Program-made: the position numbers and the translations under genes
Shown here: positions 9,697 to 16,623 of the stretch, one piece after another
Position numbering within the stretch: position 1 is the first letter of the stretch
Layout of the letters: each line of letters opens with the position of its first letter
Notes under the pieces: generated by a model
The model's database searches: none
What the model was told of the DNA's origin: nothing
The model's input: only the letters and a program-made list of their open reading frames with translations
NCBI GenBank assembly: GCA_964409335.1
Contig: CAYPCW010000022.1
Location: 1-40,019 of the forward strand
Length of the DNA: 40,019 nt
From: JABMOW01 sp964409335
Lineage (GTDB): Bacteria; Fidelibacterota; Marinisomatia; SCGC-AAA003-L08; JACNLC01
Reading direction: 5' to 3'

Positions 9697-10132
9697 AATT
9701 GCTCCAAATATTGGTGTGAAACAGATGGCTAATTTAGGCATCTTCCCCGTGTATGTCACTCAGGGAATCAGAGGGAAATTTACAGGAATCGGGTTAATTC
9801 TATAAAATCGCAGAATGATTCTGTTAAGGGAAGGGCAATCTTCAACTGATCTTTCCAGAATATTACCCGACATATGCTATTTGGAATGGCGGCGGATGAT
9901 GATTATATCCACTATCTTTCTAAACCATTTCCAGCGCTGGATTGTGGATTGCGTTTTTTATTTTTTTGAGTCAGCGAAATTTAAAAAATCACCCGGTTTC
10001 GTTGTTTTTTCTTTGTCAGTGCGTTGGAGCAGGCATACTCTTTCGCAAGCTTTGGTCTGCGGGTTGGCATGTGTGAGATAGTGTAAATTCTTTTCTGTAA
10101 AATTGGTTTAACCCCTATTGAAAAAGGGTTCA
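9697..10132. other. Intergenic region upstream of yebC, up to the left island repeat
   Basis: No convincing gene is present. About 115 bp before yebC lies a perfect 6+1+6 palindrome, CAGAATGATTCTG (9811-9823). A TATAGAAT-like -10 element on the minus strand sits next to it, so this could be the yebC promoter and operator. The rest is of mixed composition. A weak inverted repeat (AACCCC...GGGTT, about 10110-10130) lies next to the direct repeat and could end leftward transcription from the island, but lacks a T tract. Confidence 0.4.
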
Positions 10133-10375
10133 GGGTTCTCATGGCGCCGGTGATGGGGAGTTCATTTTCCTCCACTGCATTTACAATAATTTCGCAATGC
10201 GGGACCGGAACCCCAACACTCCGGGATAAGAGAATTCCATGGGCAGTCGGCTTGACCGTCACCGCGTGTCATTCCGGTTCTTTCGGACAAGACCTGGTAA
10301 TCTGCAGGACAGCTACCACTTTCTGATGTATCGAAACGACCCTTGTGATCCTCATTTTCAGCCATCATTCGCATA
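10133..10375. repeat. Left copy of 243-bp direct repeat bounding the island
   Basis: This block is found again at 35537-35779 in the same orientation, without indels and with three mismatches (two near 10180, one at 10371). The stop codon of the last gas-vesicle-cluster gene (10365-10367) falls inside it. Open frames of about 68 codons exist on both strands in both copies, but the differences do not clearly favour one as coding. GC content is host-like. It marks the left edge of the AT-rich island. Confidence 0.9.
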
Positions 10376-11045
10376 AATAATTTACCAGGCTCTCAAATTT
10401 TTCAGTTTTTATGTTTGCATTGGATCGCAACATTTTTTGATATCTGCGGATTTTAGTAACCTGCTTTAATTCAATTACGTTGATATCTTCAGGAAGCCGT
10501 TTATTGACTTGATGATAAGCTCCTATAAATACAATGCCTGTTTCGTTTTCGCCCAAAGTTTCAGCAATCCGCCGGGCAATATACCGATCCCTTTTATTTA
10601 AGTTAAAGGGTTTAAAAATTTTAAATCTTAGCAGATAAAAGAGTTTAGTCAGGTTGTTTTTTGATTTTAAGATCCACTGAAGCCCATCGTATTCATCTTT
10701 AACCATTTTAAAGTCTTCAGTCCTGGTCAGGATTGCTCCTTTTCTGATGAGTTTTAACACCAATTCAGAATTTTTACTCCCTGATTTGATGCCTTCCTGA
10801 ATAATTTTCATGGCTGGATCCCCATCCACAAATATTCCATCCTGATATACCTTTATCCCTTTTGCATCCTGTACTTTTTTCTCAATATAGGCTTCAATGA
10901 TGTCCCAATAGCTATTAACGGTATCGACATGTGTTTGCCATTTATTTTCACCGAGCCGGGACATACTTGTTTGCTGCAATTCTTTATCCAGCGATCCCAT
11001 ATCGGCGATTGAATGAATAATAGGTACATAGATAAGAGTTCTCGT
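10365..11045 (-). CDS. Hypothetical protein ending the gas-vesicle cluster
   Basis: Unrecognised alpha/beta protein. The first ATG is at 11000 (MGSLDKELQQ), but the same frame continues upstream as RTLIYVPIIHSIAD, which looks like a genuine first beta strand and loop. The codon just before it is ACG (11043-11045), preceded by the purine-rich AGAAGAAAG, so the gene probably starts there with ACG or with a mutated ATG. Near the C-terminus, NKRDRYIARRIAETLG followed by GIVFIGAYHQV loosely resembles TraB/ChaN-like proteins, too weakly to name it. It follows gvpK by about 23 bp. Its last codons run into the left direct repeat, so the C-terminus may be truncated. Confidence 0.6.
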   Translation of the reverse strand, partial: TRTLIYVPIIHSIADMGSLDKELQQTSMSRLGENKWQTHVDTVNSYWDIIEAYIEKKVQDAKGIKVYQDGIFVDGDPAMKIIQEGIKSGSKNSELVLKLIRKGAILTRTEDFKMVKDEYDGLQWILKSKNNLTKLFYLLRFKIFKPFNLNKRDRYIARRIAETLGENETGIVFIGAYHQVNKRLPEDINVIELKQVTKIRRYQKMLRSNANIKTEKFESLVNYLCE

Positions 11046-11068
11046 TTTAGCAGCTTTCTTCTAGTGAT

Positions 11069-11425
11069 TTACATCAAATCGCCCAACGGTCCCAGATTGA
11101 TATTTAAATCCCGATCGGTGAGGTTGAAGTATTTTTTTAATTCTTCCATTTTCAATTCGAGCTTCATGAGGGTTTCGCCAAGTCGCTCTATTTCATCATC
11201 TGAAAGTAATCCGCCATCTACTCTTCGCATGGCTTGTTTTTCGACCAGTTTTCTGATCAGCTCGACGAGTGTTAATACAAGTTTTGCAATCCCAGAATCG
11301 GCATTCTCAGGCGTGAGTGCAAGCTTCGAGTCGGTTGCTTTTTCTATTCGCTCAATTTCATCAGTAATGTCCTGAATGAAGAGATCAACCGTTCCTGTAT
11401 TACAGAGTATTTTATTATTTCCCAT
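11069..11425 (-). CDS. gvpK: Gas vesicle protein GvpK
   Basis: GvpK is a conserved accessory protein required for gas-vesicle formation. Family core motifs are LVLTLVELIRKLVEKQAMRR, GGLLSDDEIERLGETLM and the terminal LTDRDLNINLGPLG. I chose the ATG at 11425 (MGNNKILCNTGT), giving 118 aa. The open frame reaches 11455, but that overlaps the preceding gvpF/L end by 23 bp and the extra residues are not GvpK-like. The start is 7 bp after the gvpF/L stop. Confidence 0.93.
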   Translation of the reverse strand: MGNNKILCNTGTVDLFIQDITDEIERIEKATDSKLALTPENADSGIAKLVLTLVELIRKLVEKQAMRRVDGGLLSDDEIERLGETLMKLELKMEELKKYFNLTDRDLNINLGPLGDLM

Positions 11426-11432
11426 CTTTCTG

Positions 11433-12188
11433 TTATTTTGGTGTAACATCGACAAAATTATAAGGAGGCCACGGTCCGGTCAGCACGAACGACAGCCGGG
11501 GATATTTGGCCTGTAAACCTTCAATTGACTGAATCAATTCAACTTTCCTGGCTTGATCAATTAAAAATACGGCATCCACTACTTTAGATGCTGTGACCTT
11601 TTTTTTGATTTTACTTTCAGCATTCCATTGGGCGACTATTTCAGAAAATTCTGCTGTAACAGCATCAATATACGATAATAACTTTTGTTCAAGCCTGTGA
11701 GCTTTAAGTTTTTTATTTACATAATCCCTGTAAACAGAAACACTATGATTTGAATACGTGTTATTTAACTCATTGCTCTGCAACTCTGATTCTAGCCTAA
11801 GTTCTTCTTTAAGTTTTTCAGGGTCACAATAAATCTTTAAACCAAATTCAAGCTTATTTTCTACTTCAACCAGGTTTTTAATGAACCCCTGATAATTTAT
11901 TTTGAGCATATGAGAAACTGAATCAAGCGTATCCACAATCGATCCAAAACGCATCGGAAGGAGGGTAAACTGCTGATCGAGGTGATCAATTATTTCAGCA
12001 AACCGGATGGCATTTGCCTGATTTGCAACCAGCTCAGTTTTTTCAATTTCGCTCACTACCGCCGTAATCTCACCCAAACTAATGGTCATTAGGTTTGTTC
12101 CATCAAGTCCTTTCATGGCGATAAGTTGATCGCTTAACTGTGGCTGGCGATCCTTTGTAAAAACCATTGAGTAAATCAATATTCCCAT
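11433..12188 (-). CDS. Gas vesicle protein GvpF/GvpL family (paralogue 5)
   Basis: A 251-aa member of the GvpF/L family, whose members contact GvpA and help nucleate or assemble the vesicle. Typical parts are the N-terminal ferredoxin-like region ending in ISLGEITAVVSEIEK, then FTLLPMRFGSIVDT. The C-terminal VDAVFLIDQARKVELIQSIEGL and LTGPWPPYNFVD form the family's terminal GPWPPYNF block. It is the last of five paralogues in this operon, between the gvpS-like gene and gvpK. It cannot be assigned to F or L from sequence alone. Confidence 0.9.
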   Translation of the reverse strand: MGILIYSMVFTKDRQPQLSDQLIAMKGLDGTNLMTISLGEITAVVSEIEKTELVANQANAIRFAEIIDHLDQQFTLLPMRFGSIVDTLDSVSHMLKINYQGFIKNLVEVENKLEFGLKIYCDPEKLKEELRLESELQSNELNNTYSNHSVSVYRDYVNKKLKAHRLEQKLLSYIDAVTAEFSEIVAQWNAESKIKKKVTASKVVDAVFLIDQARKVELIQSIEGLQAKYPRLSFVLTGPWPPYNFVDVTPK

Positions 12189-12275
12189 GAGGATTTATTT
12201 TTTAATAATTTGCACACATAAAACAGATTCATATTGTAGTTTTCATGGTTGAATTCCAGTTATTTTTTAGATTTG

Positions 12276-12482
12276 CTATTTTTTAAGGATAGGCTTACCC
12301 GCCTTTAATTGTTCCATGGTTTCCACGGAGCTTAGCATAAGTTTAACACCCAGGTAAATCAAATCAATATCGGCTACAGAAATTACCACATCTCCTGTAA
12401 TAATTACCCCCTTGGTGAGCACTCTGTCGAGGAGTTCAAGGATGGTGATCTCTTTTGACCGGTCGATAATACTATCGTTCAT
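12276..12482 (-). CDS. GvpA-related minor gas vesicle protein (GvpS-like)
   Basis: A 68-aa member of the GvpA/J/M/S family. It has LLDRVLTKGVIITGDVVISV, then DIDLIYLGVKLMLSSVET, where GvpA has the LLAIEARVVVASVET-type segment. The D-L-x-Y-L and SSVETxxQLKxGKP patterns are closest to GvpS of Bacillus as I recall it. Such proteins are minor shell or nucleation components. It starts two bases after the preceding gvpF/L stop (true stop at 12485). Confidence 0.8.
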   Translation of the reverse strand: MNDSIIDRSKEITILELLDRVLTKGVIITGDVVISVADIDLIYLGVKLMLSSVETMEQLKAGKPILKK

Positions 12483-12484
12483 TT

Positions 12485-13292
12485 TTATTTTTCTTTTATA
12501 GAGATAAAACTAAATGTTGGCCAGGGCCCTGTTACTTCAATTACAAAACCAGAGTTGTCGCTTTCTTTTGACATAGTATCTACCTGTTTTACAAATTCAG
12601 CAGATTTATCCTGGCTTACCAGAAAATTGGCATTCAGGATCATGGTATCCCCTNNNNNNNNNNTCCCCTCTTTCAGTATATTCCTTTGGCAGTAAGTTAT
12701 TTAAGCTGGTGGCTATGCTCAGGTGTTTAAATTCATCATAATATTTTTGACCATTTAGTTTACACAGTTGATCTATTTCATTTTCTATCAATTCAGTTTT
12801 TTTTCGTGTTAGTAAAAATGCTTTACCAGGTGAGCTGGCCACGATCTCTCGTTCGAGTGAAGCGGCTTTTTCACTCAACTCATCAATTCGCACTTTAAGC
12901 ACATCTGTATTGGCGTACATCTTAACCGCCCATTCTTCCTTTCCTTTGAGATGAATAAAATTTTCCATTAATGAATCCTCATAATCCAAAATGAATTTTT
13001 GAAGATTGGCTTCGGATTGGTAGATGGTTCCAAAATTGAAGGGGATTACAGTAACGAGTCCCATTATTTCGGATATCACCCTGATATGCTCCCGCGCATT
13101 GATTTCCAGCCATTGAATGTTTGATAAATTATTTTTGAAGTTTTCTTCCGAAAATTCATTTGCATCAACATACTTTCCAAATACGGTAAAATGGCCAAAA
13201 ACGAATGATGTTAATCCTTCCGAATTAATAAGATCAATTTTTTCAGACGGGCCAGTTGTAATGCAATAAACATATATTAAATCTACACTCAT
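12485..13292 (-). CDS. Gas vesicle protein GvpF/GvpL family (paralogue 4), interrupted by a 10-N join
   Basis: The N-terminal part (MSVDLIYVYCITTG, VIPFNFGTIY) runs to a 10-N join at 12654-12663 that shifts the frame. Beyond it, in another frame, the normal C-terminus follows: MILNANFLVS, then VTGPWPTFSF, ending in IKEK and a stop at 12485-12487. The six bases AGGGGA (minus strand) occur on both sides of the Ns. Merging them gives YTERGDTMILNANF in frame, so the gene is probably intact and about 264 aa. It is the most divergent of the five paralogues. It lies between gvpO and the gvpS-like gene. Confidence 0.82.
12654..12663. other. 10-N scaffold join, probably without missing sequence
   Basis: Ten Ns interrupt a gvpF/L gene. 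The flanks share TCCCCT (plus strand). Collapsing this overlap and removing the Ns restores an uninterrupted reading frame, so the join is most likely an artefact. Confidence 0.85.
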
Positions 13293-13316
13293 GATATTAG
13301 GCTTTTAATTGTTTAC

Positions 13317-13589
13317 TTATTGGTCTGCACTATCCAATCCTTCAAATGAACTAAGTCGCTCAAAAGAGGTAATATCCAGATTCTCATCTAGTTTAAGCAT
13401 ATAAAAAAGACGTACCTGTTTGGGAGGCAAGTTCATTGATTTCAGAAATGAATCATCCTCGTAAACCTCTGCTACACATTTCCAAATATCCTTTACCTTT
13501 TCTATTTTTACGACTGTAATGTCATAGCATTTAATGTTCTCTTTTAAAAAACTGACGACTATTTTTTTTACATCAATAATGTTTCCCAT
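13317..13589 (-). CDS. gvpO: Gas vesicle protein GvpO
   Basis: A 90-aa GvpO-family protein, needed for vesicle formation in haloarchaea and found in many bacterial clusters. The pattern IWKCVAEVYEDDSF, then VRLFYMLKLDENLDITSFERL matches the family's W-x-V-x-V-x-E and Y-x-V-x-L-D-x-x-G-x-L-x-x-Y-x-R core. The ATG is preceded by a strong GGAGG about seven bases upstream. It sits between the zinc-ribbon miniprotein and a gvpF/L gene. Confidence 0.82.
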   Translation of the reverse strand: MGNIIDVKKIVVSFLKENIKCYDITVVKIEKVKDIWKCVAEVYEDDSFLKSMNLPPKQVRLFYMLKLDENLDITSFERLSSFEGLDSADQ

Positions 13590-13616
13590 TGTTATTCCTC
13601 CATCTGAAGCATTACA

Positions 13617-13691
13617 CTAACCGCATGTGACACAGAACTTTTCGTTGCCCCCGGTAATATTACCACAGTTTGGACATTTAAATGCGTTCAT
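13617..13691 (-). CDS. 24-residue zinc-ribbon miniprotein
   Basis: A 24-codon frame starts at ATG 13691 with a perfect AGGAGG Shine-Dalgarno six bases upstream and ends at TAG. The peptide begins MNAFKCPNCGNITGG and ends FCVTCG, giving two CxxCG knuckles in C-x2-C-x12-C-x2-C spacing, the pattern of a zinc ribbon. It lies between gvpG and gvpO in a gap where no longer gene fits. The strong ribosome site and the paired knuckles support a real translated product, perhaps a binding tag or regulator within vesicle assembly. No family is assigned. Confidence 0.72.
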   Translation of the reverse strand: MNAFKCPNCGNITGGNEKFCVTCG

Positions 13692-13772
13692 GTACACCTC
13701 CTTTTTTATGTTTAATGTAATTTTTCGTACTTCATCATTATTCAACTTCTTCAACATTCATCTTTCCAATTT

Positions 13773-14006
13773 TCACCCTTGCTTTTCGGCCCTGATTCTC
13801 TCTAATTGTTTTAGCAGTTCATCTTCTCTTCTGTCGTACTCTTCTTCGTCAATTTCGTCCATTTCAAACCTACGCTGCAGGGACATCAGTCTTTCCTTCA
13901 CAGAACCTTCATCCGACATTTCCTTTTCAAGCACCTCATTAATTTTATTGGCGATGAAAATAACTCCTTTCAATGGGGCGAGTAACAAATCGTCTATTAA
14001 AAACAT
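13773..14006 (-). CDS. gvpG: Gas vesicle protein GvpG
   Basis: A 77-aa GvpG, a small accessory protein of gas-vesicle assembly. The N-terminus MFLIDDLLLAPLKGVIFIANKI is the family hallmark. It is followed by a charged helix with EMDEIDEEEYDRREDELLKQL, typical of GvpG's coiled-coil tail. The start is one base after the stop of the preceding gvpF/L gene, consistent with the common F/L-G pairing. Confidence 0.93.
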   Translation of the reverse strand: MFLIDDLLLAPLKGVIFIANKINEVLEKEMSDEGSVKERLMSLQRRFEMDEIDEEEYDRREDELLKQLERIRAEKQG

Positions 14007-14007
14007 C

Positions 14008-14772
14008 CTACATTCCTTTCGTGTTAACGGTCAGATTTACAAAATTATAAGGCGGCAATGTTCCAACATATTTAAACGTCATCAGGTGTCCATATTGGGC
14101 ATCTAAAACATTTACCGCTTCATCAAATGCATGTTCCTCGCTGTTCTTAATGAGAAAAGCAACGTTAAGAATCATCATTTCTCCGTAATTATCGTTAACT
14201 TTCACGTCCACGCTCAGAGACTTTAGCACATCAAGAATGATCTTTTTGAAGTTTCCTGTCTCATCTTTTAACGCTTCGGCCACCATTTCTCCAATTTTCA
14301 TGCGTTGATAATGCGTTTTATCCGGTGGCAGGTTCATCAGTTTATCGCGCATCGTTCTGATATCATCATATTTTTCAAGGATGCTTTGATAAATAGAAGT
14401 TTCATTCGCCAGTATTTTAAGACCCAATTCTTTTTTACCATCCATTTTATCCAGCAAATCGCTGAATTTTACGTATTCTTTTTCGAGAATTCGCAGGATG
14501 CCTGAGTCATCATCTTGCTCGGAGATGGTGGAGAACCGAACTGGCAGTACAGTGAAATTTTTCATCACTTCTTCGAGTGCCTTTTGGTGTGCAATCATAT
14601 GGACACGCCTGGCATCGTATTGGATGTTTGGGGAATTACTAACGACAGCACTAATATCCTTAAAATTAACACCATAAACTTCGTCTCCCCGTCCTCCGAT
14701 CCCAATGGGGCCAAAAGTTACCGACCCTGTTTGCCTAATGATTCCGTATATATATTTTCCTTCGTTTGGCAT
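14008..14772 (-). CDS. Gas vesicle protein GvpF/GvpL family (paralogue 3)
   Basis: 254 aa. Motifs: KYIYGIIRQTG at the start, IGIGGRGDEVYGV, ISAVVSNSP, HQKALEEVMKNFTVLPVRFSTI, the middle ELGLKILA and the C-terminal LNVAFLIKNSEEHAFDEAV, then GTLPPYNFVNL. This is the canonical GvpF/L layout of two alpha/beta domains. It is most like the next upstream paralogue (14808-15581), which shares the GxGGRGD segment, suggesting recent duplication. It lies 35 bp after that gene and one base before gvpG. Confidence 0.93.
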   Translation of the reverse strand: MPNEGKYIYGIIRQTGSVTFGPIGIGGRGDEVYGVNFKDISAVVSNSPNIQYDARRVHMIAHQKALEEVMKNFTVLPVRFSTISEQDDDSGILRILEKEYVKFSDLLDKMDGKKELGLKILANETSIYQSILEKYDDIRTMRDKLMNLPPDKTHYQRMKIGEMVAEALKDETGNFKKIILDVLKSLSVDVKVNDNYGEMMILNVAFLIKNSEEHAFDEAVNVLDAQYGHLMTFKYVGTLPPYNFVNLTVNTKGM

Positions 14773-14807
14773 TATTATTTTACTTAAGTTACTTCAAAAA
14801 TAATGTA

Positions 14808-15581
14808 TTACAGTTCCCATTTTTCTGGGAATATCTTCAAATCGATAAAGTTAAAAATAGGCAGGGGGGTGCTATAAACAAAGTCACTCCTATCCTTGTA
14901 CTTTTCACCCAAATCCGCCATGATGTTATTAAATTCAACATCACGGCCACTGTTGACCAGGAATACCGTGTTGATAAACACATTGTCCTTTGTGTTTTTG
15001 TTGTGTTTAAATTCAAAAACCGATCTACGAAAAGCATCAATAATCTTTTCTGCTTCTTCTTCTTTCTTTTTAAAAAGTGCAAGTTCAACAAGTTCGCCGG
15101 CTTCTTCAATCTTACGGTTTCGCTCACTGGTGTCTGAAATTTTTTCTATCTCCGTCCTAAGTTTCTGTAATTCTGCATGTTCTCTGTCTATTTCGTGGTA
15201 GATCATTCCCATATTCTTCCAGATTCCTCTCACATTGAGTTCAACCTTATTTTCGAACTGACGCAGCAATTCCATAAACTCACTGTATCGCCTGTTGAGT
15301 AAATTTCGTATCTCATCGGGGGTAGCTGCAATGGTGCCAAACCTGATTGGTAGCACACTGTCAAACTCTTTCATCACAGCTTCTATCACCTTCTGATGTG
15401 CAATGATATTTTCCGGATTAACAACAAATTTGCTGAGTGGATGGTCACTTACCACCATGCACAAACCATCGAATCCAATTGTAGAGACCATATCCCCTCT
15501 TCCTCCAAGTCCAATCGGTCCAAAATTGGTGTCGTACGGGGTTGCTATGATGCAATAAATATATTTTCCGTCGCGTTGCAT
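14808..15581 (-). CDS. Gas vesicle protein GvpF/GvpL family (paralogue 2)
   Basis: 257 aa. It starts MQRDGKYIYCIIATP, has GPIGLGGRGDMV, CMVVSDHPLSKF, HQKVIEAVMKEFDSVLPIRFGTI and the C-terminal NTVFLVNSGRDVEFN, then STPLPIFNFIDLK. A charged helical insert (KKKEEEAEKIIDAF) sits where other members have a loop. It begins one base after the stop of the DnaJ-fused paralogue, so the two are probably translationally coupled. Confidence 0.93.
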   Translation of the reverse strand: MQRDGKYIYCIIATPYDTNFGPIGLGGRGDMVSTIGFDGLCMVVSDHPLSKFVVNPENIIAHQKVIEAVMKEFDSVLPIRFGTIAATPDEIRNLLNRRYSEFMELLRQFENKVELNVRGIWKNMGMIYHEIDREHAELQKLRTEIEKISDTSERNRKIEEAGELVELALFKKKEEEAEKIIDAFRRSVFEFKHNKNTKDNVFINTVFLVNSGRDVEFNNIMADLGEKYKDRSDFVYSTPLPIFNFIDLKIFPEKWEL

Positions 15582-15582
15582 A

Positions 15583-16623
15583 CTATTCCTTTATTTTTAC
15601 AAATATTAGGTTGTCAATCACTTTATCCCTTACCAACGAGATATGCTCTTCGCTGTAAGATTGTCTGGCAGCATTAGAATAATTAAGCAGAGTATGGTAC
15701 GCTTTATTGATTCGGTCAAAGTTTTCTTTATCGTCATTTCGCAGCTGCATATCAGGATGGAACAACTTTGCTTTTTCCAGGTATGCTTTCTTAATTTCAT
15801 TTTCGGTCGTATAATCACTCAGTCCAAGTTCGGCTTTAGCGTTAAACACTTGTTCCGGATTTAGCTCATCAACATCCAAAGTGAAAAAACTATAACAGGG
15901 CAAAGGCCCTACCATTTTAAAGATAAGTTTTCCCTGATATACTTCGTCAATGCTGTCCACTATTTGTTCAAACCTTTCCTGTTTATTCCGGCTAATTAAA
16001 AACGCTGAGTTTGTAATCATTTGATCATCCATCACCTCATGTACTTTTATATCCATGCAAATCGCTAATAACTGGTGCTGAATATTCAACTCAACCGCTG
16101 TATTTTTACCTTTTAAAAGCTTTTGTACCAACATCCCTATCGAAACCTGATCAGTCTGTGTAAGAGTATCCGACTTTTTTAGCAGTTCAGCTTTCATGGC
16201 CATAATATCCGGATGGGTGGCCATTTCATGAAGAATTTGAGTAAAATCAGCCCAAGAAGCCACCAGGTCAATTTCTATCAGGTTCTCTATTTTACCAAGA
16301 GTAGCCATGATTAAATCGTAACCATTTGCCAATATTCTAATGACTTCCTGTTTCGTTTGCCTGACTGTGCCAAGCCTCATGGGTATAATCATAGAAAAGC
16401 CATTATTCTGAAGGTCTTCAATCGTTTTTTGATGATGTACAAGCAAATGCCCAAGCGATTCTCTGCCTAACTTTTCGAGTTCTACGTTGTACCTGACAGA
16501 AACTACAGCAGATATGTTTTGAAAAGGAATGGCATAAACGCCTATGCCTTCTAACGACCTAAACAAATCTACACTATAAAGGTTAGGTACTATTCCGTAA
16601 ATGTATATTCCTTTTGCTGTCAT
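15583..16623 (-). CDS. GvpF/L protein fused to a C-terminal DnaJ (J) domain
   Basis: 346 aa with two parts. Residues 1 to about 255 are GvpF/L-like: KGIYIYGIVPNL, ISAVVSVRYNVE, HHQKTIEDLQ, MIIPMRLGTV, and the C-terminal NSAFLISRNKQERFEQIV and VGPLPCYSFFTL. From residue 261 a J domain follows: AELGLSDYTTENEIKKAYL, LFHPDMQ with the HPD triad at 289-291, then FDRINKAYHTL. J domains recruit and stimulate Hsp70, so this subunit may bring DnaK to nascent vesicles (inference). Its ATG overlaps the stop of the upstream AAA+ ATPase, implying coupling. Confidence 0.92.
   Translation of the reverse strand: MTAKGIYIYGIVPNLYSVDLFRSLEGIGVYAIPFQNISAVVSVRYNVELEKLGRESLGHLLVHHQKTIEDLQNNGFSMIIPMRLGTVRQTKQEVIRILANGYDLIMATLGKIENLIEIDLVASWADFTQILHEMATHPDIMAMKAELLKKSDTLTQTDQVSIGMLVQKLLKGKNTAVELNIQHQLLAICMDIKVHEVMDDQMITNSAFLISRNKQERFEQIVDSIDEVYQGKLIFKMVGPLPCYSFFTLDVDELNPEQVFNAKAELGLSDYTTENEIKKAYLEKAKLFHPDMQLRNDDKENFDRINKAYHTLLNYSNAARQSYSEEHISLVRDKVIDNLIFVKIKE

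Noticed and set aside
9697..9759. N-terminal extension of yebC
   Set aside because: The conserved family start is MSGHSKWATIKRKKG at 9696.
10141..10374. About 68-codon reading frames on both strands of the 243-bp repeat
   Set aside because: Both strands are open and the few differences do not point to one coding frame; I could not match any to a family, so no CDS is called.
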